Origin: Channallabes apus
Taxonomy: Eukaryota > Chordata > Actinopteri > Siluriformes > Clariidae
NCBI GenBank assembly: GCA_030522415.1
Contig: CM060112.1
Span: forward strand, 5,472,501-5,536,500
Length of the DNA: 64,000 nt
Reading direction: 5' to 3'
Position numbers and translations under genes: made by a program. Under the pieces are notes generated by a model, which had not been told where the DNA came from, did no database searches, and was given only the letters and a program-made list of their open reading frames with translations. Of this stretch, positions 11,575-24,795 are shown one piece after another (positions within the stretch are counted from its first letter, which is position 1; every line of letters starts with the position of its first letter).

Positions 11575-12127
11575 CAGTACTATGCAAAAGTGTCCTCCAC
11601 CTTTTCCATTTCTTCAATTTAAATTGTGATTATAATTAATAAAACCGGGACAAGATTTTAGGATAAGCGGTTGAAGATGGTTGGATGGATGAAATGAAAG
11701 AAATGCAAACAAATGTTTTATTGCAGCAGCATGCAAAGTGCCTAAATATACAATTAAAATATTAGTTGTTAATGTAACAACCTCAGCAGCAACCACATTT
11801 CCTCTCTCGTCTGTTCCAACCATTCAGCATCATCAGTTATACTAATCACCGGCCTGATCATCTGTCATCATCTGCACCTGTTTCTCACTGGGTCATGCCT
11901 TAAGTTAGATGCTTTTGCGTATGTATGATTCCTAGGTCACTGTGTGGCTTGACAAATTAAAAACATTCCTGCTCAGGTACAGGGACTGGACTGAAAATGA
12001 GAGACAAAAAAGTCCTTCAGGGAGCCTGGAGAACTATTCCTCAGGACGTCATTAAAAATAAAAGAAAGTCTGGCTCTCTGGAAGCAAAATATGAAGAAAT
12101 GGGTGTCAAGACTTTTGCACAGTACTG
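11575..12127. mobile_element. Non-autonomous Tc1-like element (~550 bp)
   Basis: Matching terminal inverted repeats: CAGTACTATGCAAAAGTGTC at the left and GACTTTTGCACAGTACTG at the right. The interior has no open transposase frame. The segment near 12020-12100 (CTGGAGAACTATTCCTCAGG) recalls the 3' part of a known class of short fish Tc1 derivatives. TA precedes the left end; the right flank reads CA, so the TA duplication has mutated. Confidence 0.75.
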
Positions 12128-12194
12128 CATGCTTTACATGAATAACCAAGTTTAACTGTTGTTATTTAACAAAGAAAAAGTTTCATCATTCATA

Positions 12195-13026
12195 TAAACT
12201 CAGCAAAAAAAGAAACGCCCCTTTTTCAGGACTGTGTATTTCAACAATAATGTTGTACAAATCCAAATAACTTTACAGATCTTCATTGTAAAGGGTTTAA
12301 ACAATGTTTTCCATGCATGTTCAATTAACCATAATCAATTAATTAACATGCACCTGTGGAATGGTCGTTAAGACCTTAACAGCTTACAGAAAATAGGCAT
12401 TTAAGGTCACAGTTCTAAAAACGCAGGACACTAAAGAGACTCGTCTACCGACTGTGAAAAACACCCAAAGAAAGATGCCCAGGGTCGCTGCTCATCTGCG
12501 TGAACGTGCATTAGGCATGCTGCAGGGAGGCATGAGGACTGCTGATGTGGCTATAGGGCAATAAATCGCCATGTCCGCACTGTGAGACGCCTAAGACGGC
12601 GCTACAGGGAGACAGGAAGGACAGCTGATCATCCTCGCAGTGGAAGACCACGTGTAACAACACCTGCACAGGATGGGTACATCCGAATATCACACCTGCG
12701 TGACAGGTACAGGATGGACACAACAACTGCCCGAGTCACACCAGGAACACACAATCCCTCCATCTCACAGCAAGAACTGACAAATCTGGTCCAGTCCATG
12801 AGGAGGAGATGCACTGCAGTACTTCAAGCAGCTGGTGGCCACCACATACTGACTGCTACTGACTGATTTTGAGCCTCCCTTCATTCAGGGACACATTGGG
12901 AAACATTTTTACTTTATGTCTTATGGTGTCGACTCTTTTAGTGTTCATACAAATATTTACACATTAAGTTTACTGAAAGTAAAAACAGTTGAAAGTCAGA
13001 GGACGTTTCTTTTTTTGCTGAGTATA
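12195..13026 (+). mobile_element. Deleted Tc1/mariner element (~830 bp)
   Basis: Long inverted termini: CTCAGCAAAAAAAGAAACG near 12199-12217 and its complement near 13004-13022, flanked by TA-rich sequence. The 12582-12866 open frame encodes a helix-turn-helix-like piece (RRLRRRYRETGRTADHPRSG, then RVTTPAQD) typical of the Tc1 paired-like DNA-binding region. The catalytic domain is deleted, so the copy is non-autonomous. Confidence 0.85.
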
Positions 13027-13484
13027 GTTTTCTCTGAGGGGATGTTTATTTGACATGTAAGGAAGGAGTCTCCGTTATCAGTGCTTTGTATTAGTCAGAG
13101 GTAAAGCTGTAAATTTAGGTTTACTGCCGTGGGAAAGAGAAGTTTGTGCTTTACATTTTCTCAATAACACATATAACATCTTTGCAGGGATATGCAGGGG
13201 GTAGATGAATAAAGATTTACTTTTGGGTAAAGTGCACTTCATCAAACCTCACCAGTGTTGATTACTTTTACTATAAAAGCATGCCACGAGTTTATCTATT
13301 CTTTACACAATTATTGCATTATGTTCATATTTTATATATTGTATGTTATCTGTAATTGTTTTTCTAGTCAGTAAGGACATTGACTTTTGTCTGGTGAAGA
13401 AGGATGGAATTTTGGGGGGGGGGAGGAAATCACCTTGATAAAACTGTTAATTAGATTTTTGCATTTGTTCCTAATTGACAGAGA

Positions 13485-13860
13485 TAAATTCTAATTCAAA
13501 TTTTATTTGTCACATACAGAACCATACACAGTATAACATTAAATGCGTATATGACCTATTGCTTATATGTTCATGAACTAAAATATAAATATTAGTCAGA
13601 AAAATTTTAATTACACTACAATTGAAAATTTTAAACTAGAAAATACAATTAAACTGCAGGTAGAATTTGCACAATAAAATAAACTTAAATCTAAAAGTGA
13701 AACTAAACTAAAGTATGAAATAAAATAGACTTCATGTAGAAATTAAAATTGCACAGGAACATGATTTTCTAAATGTAAACTGTGAAAAAATATAAAATAA
13801 TAAAATGTAGTAAAAATGTAGTGTGAATATTTATAGCGCTTGTGTTGAATGCATTATGGC
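13485..13860 (-). mobile_element. 5'-truncated LINE tail (Rex1/CR1-like 3' end)
   Basis: 13490-13545 (AATTCAAATTTTATTTGTCA, then CACATACA..ACAGTATAA) matches the 3' terminus of the LINE at 28888-30089, in the same orientation. The rest is AT-rich, probably decayed 3' UTR, and carries no reverse-transcriptase segment. The far edge is approximate. Confidence 0.55.
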
Positions 13861-16130
13861 CCGTGAACCAGCTGTGGTTAAGCCGTGACTCATAATTAAC
13901 TCTAACATAAGTCTAACATACCTACTTCAATATATACAGTATGTGTTTGATTTTAAGTTCAAATTTAAGATGGTTTTTACTTTTTTGTCAATATGTCTGT
14001 AACATTGTTTGTATTATTCTAGTGCCCAAGCAGCAAACTTTTGTAATAAAAAGGGTCAAAATCCTTACCCTTGTTGTCGCTTGTTGTTTTTCGGTGTGCG
14101 CTGGTCAGTTTTTCTTTTCTTTTCTTTTACTGGGAAACAATAGAACCTACTGTACTATATACACTGCATGTAAATATGTACAGTATAGTGTAGCTTGCAC
14201 TAATTCAATATAATCAATTCAGATTTGCATGTCATTACGAATCACATTCATAGTTATAAGTGACATTTATCTGACTCTAATGTGGTTGTGTCTGTCCTCT
14301 GAAACAAAGACATCAATATCTCTTTGCTCACATGATCTGGGTTAAAACATCATATTTCTTCGACCACTTGATTATTTCAAACAATGGATGAGATTTTAGC
14401 AAACATACTGTACAGTACGCTTGTTCGAAGAAACTCAGATGCCTACCTTTAGCTGTTTTAGCTGCTATTCAACGCCTACTGTATGAAATTCCCACTCTGC
14501 TGGTGCTGACTCACATCGGTGTTCATTCAAGTCACATGAGCACGTATTTGAATATGTAGCTGATCTAGGACCACGTATGAAAGTGAAGGTTTATTAATCA
14601 CAAGGTTGTGTGTTCACATCCCATCTCCATCAATCTGTTGCTGTTAGACAGGACCTTTAACCTTGAGCTCAGTTTTATACTTTATAATATTACAGCTCAT
14701 TACTGGAAAAGTGTGAAATGTGTTTACAGGTGTTTACTGTAACTTTCACAGGACCAACTGGTAACTCTACTGTATCTACAGCCATCCTTAACACTGTAAA
14801 TTAAACCATACCTGAATAACTCGCTAATCAGTGTAGATTTTTTTTTTAATGATGTTACTTGTTACACTTTGTACTTTCTTCATCAGCATATTAGCAACAC
14901 AGGCTAACTCTATGTACACTGATCAAATATTTCTGTTACTCCCCCCAAAAAAGCTTTTTTTTGTTATGCCCCTATTACATTTAGTGATATAATGTATGAC
15001 AGAATAAAATGGTTATAAGTTATAAGTTTCCTTCCATTTTTACACATTCGAAATAATTACATGGAGCAAGTTGTGATTGTGGATGAAATGTTGCTTTGTT
15101 ATTGGATTAAACGAAACTAAAGGTTAAAATGAACATGATGTAATTAAGAAACAATCCTATATTATGCTGCAACATGATTCTAATCCCCAAGCCTTAAGCT
15201 CACATCTTTACAGGTTAAAGGTCCTGTATTTTACGACTTTGTTAACATAGACCTCATAGGTGTTAGTTAACGCTCCAGCTGAAAAAGCCCTAAACCTTCA
15301 ACTCGTTCTGTTTCACTCCACCACCAAATGAGCAAGTAGAGGATTTCCCTCATATGAGGTCACAGGTGCGGAGGAAATCTAATCAGCTCGTTTACACGAT
15401 TTTTCACACTTTTTCTCGTTTGTGCACACACACTGAAGACCCATCTAAATATCTACAAATGGATTTTGCATAATAGGTCCCCTTTAAACTAGTTGCCATT
15501 ATCTGAGCTGTGTGTTTAAAAGACTGACCCCCATTTTGTGTTAGATCAGTTACACCAACTACCCACACTTAAACACACACACCCTCACACTGCAACACAT
15601 ATACACATTTGTCGTCCTTGCCTTGTGAGGTCCTTACACTGGCATCATTATCAATGCAGCGAATTAACAATCTGTCGGCACAGAAGTTTCACCCTGACCA
15701 TAACCTCCGAATCCGAAAGGGGGAAAGAGTAGTTTTAATTTGTGGGGACCAAACAAAGGCCAATACTGTATATTCCTATCCTGGTGGGGAAATTTGGTCC
15801 CCACCATGATATAAAAACATGGCCATACAAACGCACACCTTCCTGTGGTGAGGTCAGTGTTAATTTTAGTTCTAGCGTGAGTGTAACACGTGGTCCTCTC
15901 AGGCTAAGAACAATCTGGAGGCACGACAGGGTATTGTACTGTAATTGGGTATTAAATCCAAAATACAGAAATTGTAAAAAAATACATGAAGATAACAAAA
16001 ATTATATTTCACCTCTATGATAAAATATTTTTTAAATCCTGATGGGTATGATCTCATAAAGGATGACCCCACCCCCATCCACAGGGCTTGAGGGCTCACG
16101 GAATAGTTCGATAATGATGGAAGTGACATA
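13860..16130. other. Intergenic stretch between the collagen gene and klhl41, no gene seen
   Basis: AT-rich. Short open frames at 13941-14213 and 15538-15998 resemble nothing. Around 15210-15487 the sequence (ending ATAATAGGTCCCCTTTAAA) resembles a short fish MITE. Near 15739-15804 a short inverted repeat (TGTGGGGACCAAA / TTTGGTCCCCACC) is the end signature of another common repeat. Confidence 0.5.
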
Positions 16131-16133
16131 AAT

Positions 16134-16848
16134 CCCAGTCAAAAGTTTGGACACACCTTCTAATTCTATGGTCTTTCCTGGTTTTTATTTGTTTCTATAC
16201 TCTAAAACAATGTTGAAGGCATTTATCCAAAGTACAGAATAATCTCCTTTGAACAGTTGATATTGAGATGTGTCTGCTACAGTACTTATACTCTGTAAAG
16301 CTTCATAACGGCTCCAATCTGAGGTCCTGAACAACATCAATGAGCCATGTAATGCAATCTGCAAGTGACATACAGTAGTGGAATTGTTTCAAAGTGATGC
16401 ATGTCATTCTTCTCTCATTAGTTTTTTTAATAATGGCATGGAGATGTCAGAAATTGGAGTAAGATCCGGTGAACACAAAGGCCTTGATGATTTCTGAGGC
16501 TGGTAACTCTAAATTAACTTCTCTTCTGCAGCAGAGGAACGTTTTGATTTTGCTTTCCTGGGAAGGTCTTCATGAGAGACAGTTTCATCGTGGTGTTTGT
16601 TGGGTTTCGCAAGTGCACTTGACACAATACTGTTCTTGCAAGAACTGTTCCAGAACGTCCCAGAACAACTGAGCAGCTGACCTTCGTGTCTTAAAATAAC
16701 AACTGTCTTTTGTTGTTGTTTTTACTTTTATGCCTCATGCTATATGTTTTATTTCGTAATTTTGAAAACTTAAATATAGAATGTAGAAAATAAATCAATA
16801 ATCAAACTGAATTAGAAGATGTGACTAAACTTTTGACTGGTACTGTAT
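16134..16848 (-). mobile_element. Non-autonomous Tc1-like element, same family as 7540-8015
   Basis: Terminal inverted repeats: CAGTCAAAAGTTTGGACACA on the left and ACTTTTGACTGGTACTG on the right. The interior 16240-16320 is the reverse complement of 7815-7915. No intact transposase. Confidence 0.8.
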
Positions 16849-16853
16849 GTTAT

Positions 16854-16982
16854 GGCCTTTGTCTTTACTGGATCTTACTCCAATTTATGACATTTTCATG
16901 CCATTATTAAAAAAATTAATAAAAAATGAGAGAAGAATGGTGTGCATCAATGAAACAATTCCATTATGTCACCTGCAGATGC
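16854..16982 (+). repeat. Inverted copy of an internal part of the adjacent Tc1-like element
   Basis: About 128 bp that is the reverse complement of 16356-16484 with roughly 85-90 percent identity by eye (for example GGATCTTACTCCAATTTATG against CAGAAATTGGAGTAAGATCC). It starts just after the terminal repeat of the main element. Confidence 0.75.
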
Positions 16983-17029
16983 AGTACACTGTGAGTATCC
17001 CGTATCGTCGCAGTTAAAAGCTGTCACCT

Positions 17030-17466
17030 GTTGCAACAGCTGTTTCTCATCACTGTCACACTGACCTTAGATGCATTAGCATTCACACACTAACACACAC
17101 ACTCACACAGAGAGAAATAAAATGCACATTTACTCCACAAACCACTTACGAAAGTGTGTCCATGTTTATAGAGTATCACTCTCTCTGAGCTGAAGGAATA
17201 ACATATTGGTCATAGTGTATTGAGTCCCTGAGAGTCTCTGTGCCGCCTGTTTTAGGTGACAGCTGCAGTTCGGAGGTGCTGTCACATTTGGTTGAAGGGG
17301 GTAGAATGGAGGAAGGGTGCAGGTTAATTTTAGAACGAGCAGATTAAATAACAGCCTCTTCAGACCAGTAAGCTTTTCGGCACTCTGTCCTTTTCCGGTT
17401 GGGACGGCGTGGCAAGCAGGAGTGCAGCCACCTTCTTCTCTCCTTTTCTCTTTGTCCTCTGTGAAA
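17030..17466 (+). promoter_or_regulatory. klhl41: Candidate muscle-type promoter of klhl41
   Basis: Upstream of the klhl41 start codon there are CAGCTG E-boxes at 17038-17043 and 17260-17265, an AT-rich TTAATTTTAGAA stretch near 17324-17335 resembling a MEF2 site, and a TATA-like TTAAATAA at 17344-17351. This arrangement fits a skeletal-muscle gene driven by MyoD-family and MEF2 factors. The motifs are short and function is inference. Confidence 0.4.
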
Positions 17467-20400
17467 ATGGATCCCAAAGACCTGCAGGAAGAGCTACGCC
17501 TGTTCCAGAGCACTCTGCTCCAGGATGGGTTGAAAGAGCTCCTGAACGAGAACAAGTTTGTGGACTGCACTCTGAAGGTAGGCGACCGCTGCTTCCCATG
17601 CCACCGCCTCATTCTGGCCGCATGCAGCCCGTATTTCAGGGATATTTTCTTCACTGAGGACGGCAAGGTCAAAGAAGACCTTAAAGAAGTGGCATTGGAT
17701 GACGCAGACCCCATCATCCTGGACATGATCATCAAGTACCTTTACTCTGCCGAGATCGATCTCACAGACGGAAACGTTCAGGAGATTTTCGCGCTTGCTA
17801 ACCGTTTCCAGATCCCATCCGTGTTTACTGTGTGTGTAAACTACCTCCAGAAGAAGCTCTCCCTTGCTAACTGCCTCGCCATCTTCAGACTCGGACTCGT
17901 CCTCAATGTACCGAGGTTAGCCATAGCTGCCCGTGACTACAGTGCTGACCGCTTCGAGATCCTGGTCAAGGAGGAGGAGTTCCTTCAGCTGGCACCACAT
18001 GAGCTCTACGCCTTGATTGGTACAGACGTCCTGAATGTGGAGAAGGAAGAAACGGTGTTCGAGGCCCTAATGAAATGGGTTCACAGTGACAAGGAGAAGC
18101 GAACTAAGGCTCTTGGGGATGCCTTCGAGTGTATCCGTTTCCGTCTGCTGCCTGAAAAGTACTTTAAGGAGAAGGTGGAAACCGATGACATCATCAAAGC
18201 TGATCCCGAGCTCCAGAAAAAACTACAGGTCATCCGAGATGCCTTCAAAGGAAAACTGCCCCAGGGAAAAAAGAAAGAGAAGAAGGAAGGTGAAGAGGAG
18301 GATGAAGAAGAGCTCCTGCCAGGTTACCTGAATGACAGTAAGAGGTTGGGGATGTACGGACGCAATCTTATCCTCATGGTCAATGATACAGCGGCGGTAG
18401 CATACGATGTCGCAGAGAATGAGTGCTTCCTCGCTGCTATGGCTGAGCAAGTGCCAAAAAACCATGTGAGCATTTGCACCAAGAAAAACGAGCTCTACGT
18501 CATCGGCGGCCTGTTTGTTGATGAGGACAACAAAGAAAATCCTCTTCAGTGCTACTGCTATCAGGTAGCTAATAAATGTAACACACATGAACATAATAGA
18601 CATTAAACAGTATCTAAGTCTCAAAGGAATTATCTTGATTGACACAGTTACAAGTAACTAACGTTAACCGACTGTACGTTAGACAACAAATATTAGTTAT
18701 TAATTATCTAAAGTTTATTTTTAAAAACCATTATTTCTCTAAAAATACTAATCACTAGATGTTTTATTAACCTTCTCTAGCTTACTGACATCAATGCCTA
18801 GCTAACTGAAGTTACAGAATATACTGTAGGTAATTAGAGTAAAGTACCCATTAGCTATTTAAAATAATATTAGCTACTAGCTAGCTAAGCTATTTTTAAG
18901 TCTATATCCAATTTTATTCTCAATGTAGCATAGCCATCTAAGTCAAATATTACCAAACAAACAATCAACTTGTAGTTAGCCACCATGGCTAATGTCATCT
19001 ATCTTGCTAACATCTCAGCTAACTTGGGTATAGTTAGCTAATTAATAACTAATACCGTGGCACCTCTGCTACATCAGCAACTGAAGTAGCTACTGAGCTA
19101 AAGATAGCTAAAAGTAGTCTAGTGTAAAAAAAATTTTTTTTTATAGCAACCAAGGAACTTATTAAATAAAAACATTCAAAGAAATGGTTCTTTAAGTAAA
19201 CGATATGTTTAACATTAATAATAAAAGTAATATTTTGTTTATAATATTCTTCCTTTCCATTCCGCTACACTAATGTTAGGCGAAAAGTTAATTTGCACAG
19301 TTGAATAGTAGATGGACAGGAAGGTTTGTATGAAGTAAAAGATATTTCATTCAGCTTAAAACTAACTATTATAACATTTTATTTATGTTTATAATATAAT
19401 ATAATATAATTTTCTGACAAAAAGTAGGTCTCTATACCAAATCATTTCTAAATTGCCAATCAGTCCATAAGGCATGACCTTTAATCACACATCTGAGACT
19501 GCTAAAGGCTAAAGCTATGAAGTATGAAGTATTTGCTGTTATACAAATTAATAGCAATAACACTGACAGCACTCGGGTTATTAAAAGACCAAACAGCACA
19601 CTTTAAGGCTAAAATTCTACAAAAGTTTATATTTGTAGAATACTAATGTCACAGTAGTCTTGGTGAAAGAAAATTAAACTTTACACTCAGTGACCTGGTT
19701 TGTATATACAGTAGTGGTGTGATAGTGAACTGAATATTGCAGTCAGCTAATAATAACCTGAAGTGATGTCACTCATCTTTACTAAAGAGCAGTTTGTTAA
19801 TGATGTGTTTATTTAAAAATAAAAAAATAAAAACAATCAAGACTTTAAAGAGTAAATTACACAATAAAGGAACAATAATACATTTTCATTATTACAGTGA
19901 AGAAAAATAGTTTAGCCTTGTTTTAAATGTTAAAAGATGAGTGTTAGCTACGCTGTAGGCAGCATTGCTTTAAAGGGAAAATTCATACCTTCTTTAATTA
20001 TATTAAACATTCCTTTTTGAGTTTATCCTGGCTGGTGTTGATTTTGCAGATGGATGCGCTTGCTGCTGATTGGATGGCGCTGCCCCCCATGCCGAGTCCC
20101 CGCTGTCTCTTCGGCTTAGGGGAAAGCGGGAATCAGATTTTTGCTGTCGCTGGAAAAGATCTGCAGACCAACGAGTCACTCGATTCAGTCATGTGTTACG
20201 ACACTGAGTGAGTTTCTGAGATTTATTCTTCATGTACTACATGTACTTTATAACATAACAAAGTACAGTACATTTATTTGTACAAATAGTTCAGTCAGAG
20301 GCAGATAGATAAAAGAAAGGGTTTGTAAAAAATAAAAGACGCAAAACAAACAGTCAGACAGATAAAGTCAGAAAAATATGGAGAGAAATACAAAAGGTGT

Positions 20401-22350
20401 TCAATTTAAACCTGGAATTTCTAGTGAAACATTTGAATAGTGCAAATGTTTTAAAAGAACTTTACACGCAATAATTCACCAACACCACTTGCACATTACA
20501 GGAACTCGGCTGGGAGTTGACCTCGCTCCAAACCATTTCCACATGTTTGGGCTGCGAGAAGTGCATTATGGAGTATTAAAGGGATTTTTTTCTCTCATAA
20601 CTGTGTTCTGTCATTCTGCACAATCAGAAGTCACCTTTCGACTTGAAAACTGCTCGTATATACAGACATATATATACATAGATAATAACATAAGTAAACA
20701 GAATGACAAGCAGAAAAATAAAAAGCCAGACAGATGTGACAGATGTGGTCTGTCTTTACAGGAAGATGAAATGGAGCGAGACGAAGAAACTTCCTCTGCG
20801 CATTCACGGACACTCAGTGGTCTCTCACAATGGCTTGGTCTACTGCATCGGGGGCAAAACAGACGACAAGTGAGTGTGTATGAGTGTGTGAGTTGACAAT
20901 CTCACTGTAAGAGAGATCTCTTTACAAAATCTTCAGCATGTCACTTTTAGACATACTTTGTCCAGACATCGCATTCGTTGATGTGTAGCGTCCACACTGA
21001 AAAGAAATGCTAACGTATTACATTGAGAGCATAAACGCATACTATGCATGCAGAATAAAATCTAATTAACTGCCCATGTGGTATAAGATAACAATAATGG
21101 TGGGTGCTTGATGATGCCATGTAAAAATGATGTCACTTTCTGTCTCTTTGTCTTCCTTCAGTAAAACTATAAACAAGGTGTTTGTGTACAACCACAAGCA
21201 GTCTGAGTGGAGGGAGCTTGCCGGCATGAAGACCCCCAAAGCCATGTTCGGTGCTGTGGTGCACAACGGCAAGTTAATCGTCACTGGAGGAGTTACCGAG
21301 GATGGACTGACCTCCACCTCTGAGATCTACGACTTCACCACTAACAAGTACTTAAGACATGATTGTGATAATAACTTAGAGTTAATAACTTTTGTGTGGT
21401 GATTCATGTACTCCTACACTGCCTCCAAACTCATTTTTGAAAATATACTTGTATAATCGAGATGAGTGTATAGTCTCAAAACCCACTTTTGTTGTTTGTT
21501 TGTTGAACAAAGCCATAAAAGGTATAAAACTTCTGAGTTATGATGCAACTTTTTTTAAGGCTCAAGGTCTTAAAATTTTAACAAAATCGGAAGAAAATTC
21601 AATGCAATATCGAATCGGGATATTTATAAAATCATGATACTTTTTGTATCAGAATTGCAATATTAATCAAATCATAATATGGTCCCAGGTGATTCCCAGC
21701 CCTAATAATAACTGCTGTTTATGATAATTGATAGTTGATGTGACAGAAATTCCCTGCTATGGCATACAATAAAAGAATTTACACTGCAGGATAAATACTG
21801 TATACTGTACATTAGTAAGTAATAAATGCTGCTGTATCTTGATTTTGTTTTTTTAAGGTGGGACACGTTTACTGAGTTCCCCCAGGAGCGGACCTCTGTG
21901 AACCTGATCAGCAGCGGCGGGAATCTCTACGCCGTTGGAGGCTTCGCCATCGTAGAGCTGGAGAACAAAGAAGTCGGACCATCTGAGATCACCGATGTTT
22001 GGCAGTAAGTTTACTTTCCCCTGAAAAAACATCTTGGGTTTATTATAGTGTGATGTTACTTTGATTCAAGTTTTTTTTTTGTCAGGCCAGAGCACTTTAA
22101 TTTACTGTGTCACTTTAATGAGGTTTTCATAAGTCTGGTTTTCAAATATCTCTTTTCAGGATGAAAGTGCATACAGCACAGAAATCGAGTATTGGTGCAT
22201 AAAATCATTGCTGTGTGTGTGTGTGTGTGTGTGCTCAGATACGAGGAGGACAAGAAGCAGTGGAGTGGCATGTTAAGAGAGATGCGCTATGCATCCGGAG
22301 CCTCGTGCATGGCGATGCGCCTCAACGCTGCCAAGATGCCCAAACTCTAA
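17467..22350 (+). CDS. klhl41: Kelch-like protein 41 (sarcomeric BTB-BACK-kelch protein), complete
   Basis: Six coding exons: 17467-18564, 20050-20207, 20762-20869, 21162-21347, 21858-22004, 22239-22350, total 1809 nt for 602 aa (human about 606). The start [20 protein letters not shown] and the end match KLHL41. Exon 1 encodes the BTB domain (about residues 30-130), the BACK domain (about 135-240) and a Lys/Glu-rich linker near 265-285. Later exons encode kelch repeats with GG doublets (VIGGLF, CIGGKT, VTGGVT, AVGGFA). All junctions after exon 2 are phase 2. KLHL41 is a CUL3 ubiquitin-ligase adaptor that stabilises nebulin and other thin-filament proteins in skeletal muscle; human loss causes nemaline myopathy. 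Teleosts have klhl41a and klhl41b; the paralog is not resolved here. No damage was seen. Confidence 0.97.
18565..20049 (+). other. klhl41: klhl41 intron 1
   Basis: 1.5-kb AT-rich intron with many TAGCTA motifs around 18770-19100. No exon, RNA gene or clear transposon was recognised. Confidence 0.7.
21560..21712. mobile_element. Terminal fragment of a DNA repeat in klhl41 intron 4
   Basis: The segment ends ATGGTCCCAGGTGATTCCCA then GCCCTA, which resembles the end of a common teleost DNA repeat. No partner end was found. Confidence 0.35.
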
Positions 22351-23035
22351 ACACAACCTCTTTTAACTACCAGTTCCTGTTCATGTGCTGTTTGAGCCCC
22401 TCAGTGTTCGGCTTTGTGCATGGGTATCTTTAAGATTACTCAAGAAGAAAGAACTGTTTGGTAACGAATGGGTGTGTTTCTGTACGTGTATGTTTGACCA
22501 TAGCTTTGTCTAAATCGCGCACTTTTCCTGTGAGTCTTGTGAATAATCTCAGTGAGATGTATTACACTATTACTACCTGGATGATTAAGCAAGAGCTGCT
22601 GGAAAATTTTCATTACATCCCACATTAAGTAAGGGGTCGAGCCTTTAGAATCGATATAGCGGCCATTCTGGAGTGTTAAATGGGCAGTTGTAGCCATAAA
22701 GGCTTTTTCAACATGATGTGACATTAGTGTGTTTGACATGCAACTGCTGTACATACACATACATGAAACACATCCAGGCATTAGATAGTCAGATACGTAT
22801 AGTGTAAGTGTCCATAGTGTGCAATTTGAGACAAGTCCATACCTGACATTAGGATAAACATAGTATTCAGCTTTATAAAGTTTCAATTCTCCACTCAGAT
22901 CTTAAGCCTTTTTTTTTTTTTTAAATAATACCAAATAATATAAAGAACAGACGTGGCCATGTTCTGCAGCTTTTTGTTGTTGTTGTTCTTTTTTTGTAAT
23001 TTAAACAATTAAACATTTTTAAAACACATCTTGAT
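22351..23035 (+). other. klhl41: klhl41 3' UTR
   Basis: Sequence downstream of the klhl41 TAA. A poly(A) signal variant ATTAAA lies at 23008-23013, followed by a T/G-rich stretch, giving a plausible 3' UTR of about 0.7 kb. Confidence 0.45.
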
Positions 23036-23109
23036 GTTTGGTGTCTTTAAAGGAATTACATTAGTTTAATAACAACATACTTTTATATAGTATTTAAAAG
23101 CCCTCTTCA

Positions 23110-23330
23110 TATGTATGTGTATGTGTGTGTAAGGTATGTAACGTATGTAAAGTATGTGTGTATGTGTGTGTGTGGGGGGGGTGTTTGTGTGTGTAGGATG
23201 TGTTGTGTGTGTATCGTGTCTGTAGGTTGTTTGTGTGTGATATGTGTGTGTAGGATTTGTAGTGTGTGTAGTGTTTCTGTAGGATGTTTAGTGTGTATAG
23301 TGTAGTGTACTGTATGTAGTGTGTCTTTTA
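23110..23330. repeat. GT-rich simple repeat
   Basis: Imperfect TGTGTG/GTAGTG tract downstream of klhl41. Confidence 0.8.
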
Positions 23331-23543
23331 TATGTGTTTTGCAAATTACCCAAAATATCTGATCTGCTGTTGAGTTGATAGTCATAGTCACGTTGTCATT
23401 GTGCTGATGCCATAGTGCCTGGCCCTAAAAAATAATACCAATCCTTACAACAAGAGGGTCGTTCACGTTCAATGACATCAGCACTTTCAGATATCAGTAC
23501 TATCATAGCAGTGACGATGACACAATAGCTATGACGTTGACGT

Positions 23544-23585
23544 TGTATGTATGTATGTATGTATGTATGTATGTATGTATGTATG
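23544..23585. repeat. (GTAT)n microsatellite
   Basis: About ten perfect tetranucleotide units in the klhl41-ppig spacer. Confidence 0.95.
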
Positions 23586-23825
23586 ATCATGCTGATGTCA
23601 TAGTGATTGAGCCCTGACTAATTGTGTACTTTTATTTACATTAAGTGTATGTGGTAATAATACAATTTAAATTGAAGACACAATCTGAAGGAAACAAAAA
23701 ACAAATAAACAAAACCACAAGGTAGTATCGAAAAGTTTCCACAGATTTGTCGCTTTCGCTGTACGTCCTCCATCAGATGACTTTAAACCAGGACGTAGAA
23801 TTTGCTATTGTCGGTCTGGACCTCT

Positions 23826-24480
23826 GGGGGGTGTTCTTCGTACGTCGCTTGAAACATCCGGGATGAATTGACACATCTAAGATGAGATCATCGTGCTAAT
23901 TGGGCTCTGGCTAAATCGGTTCTTCCAGCACACCTGTTGTTGATGATTAGTTTGGCCGGATTGAGTTGTCTAGGATTATTAGGCGTTCGTGCGTTGGTTT
24001 AAAAGGCGATATGCATCGACAGTAGAAACACTGATCACAAGCCCTTTGATTGGTTGACGAAATGACAAAAGAACAAGCTCAATTGTTTTGTAACACGTGT
24101 TATGCGCTGAAATGCTTCCCTGCCATGGATCACCCCCCCCCCCCACCCACCACCACACACACATAATCGCTATCAAATATTATATTAGAACATAATATGC
24201 ACATATGTCTTACAAATTACATGAGACAATAAAATAAGAAAATAAATATGTTGCATATGGAAAAATAGAAATATTAATATTTTTTTCAAAAACATGTATA
24301 CTTTTATATGTATACTTTATAATAAAATTAGTTTTGTCCAATTTTTTCATTAGAATTTTTTTTATTATATATACGCAAATATGCAAATATATATAATTGC
24401 TATCAAATATTATATTAGAACATAAATTCATAGGTTTTTTATTATTATAATAAACTCTAGGCACGAGACAGCCCTCAAGA

Positions 24481-24521
<41 letters not shown>

Positions 24522-24795
24522 AGATACTTTTCTTTCCCCACGTGTCCACGTCAGCGCTCTTTAACCAATCAGATGTGACCTCACCATTTCAACCAATCAT
24601 AACCCGGCAGGAGCGCAGCCTTAATCCTGTTTACATGAAATAAACCTGCTACCGAGCAGGTTCAAGCTTACGGACATGTTGCTATGACAACAAGTGCGAG
24701 ATGAGCATCGGAGAACGAAACAATCCAAGATCAGGACAAATCCACAACAATCACATCCAGCTAACTGAGTTAGCGACGTACGAAGAACACCCCCC
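23826..24795. mobile_element. Terminal-inverted-repeat DNA element (~970 bp), superfamily uncertain
   Basis: Perfect 24-bp inverted ends: GGGGGGTGTTCTTCGTACGT at 23826 and its complement ending at 24795. Both are flanked by TCT, a possible 3-bp target duplication, which would suit PIF/Harbinger-like elements. No transposase frame. Inside, a ~30-bp segment (CTATCAAATATTATATTAGA) occurs twice, near 24168 and 24402, and a (TA)n tract lies at 24484-24518. Confidence 0.75.
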
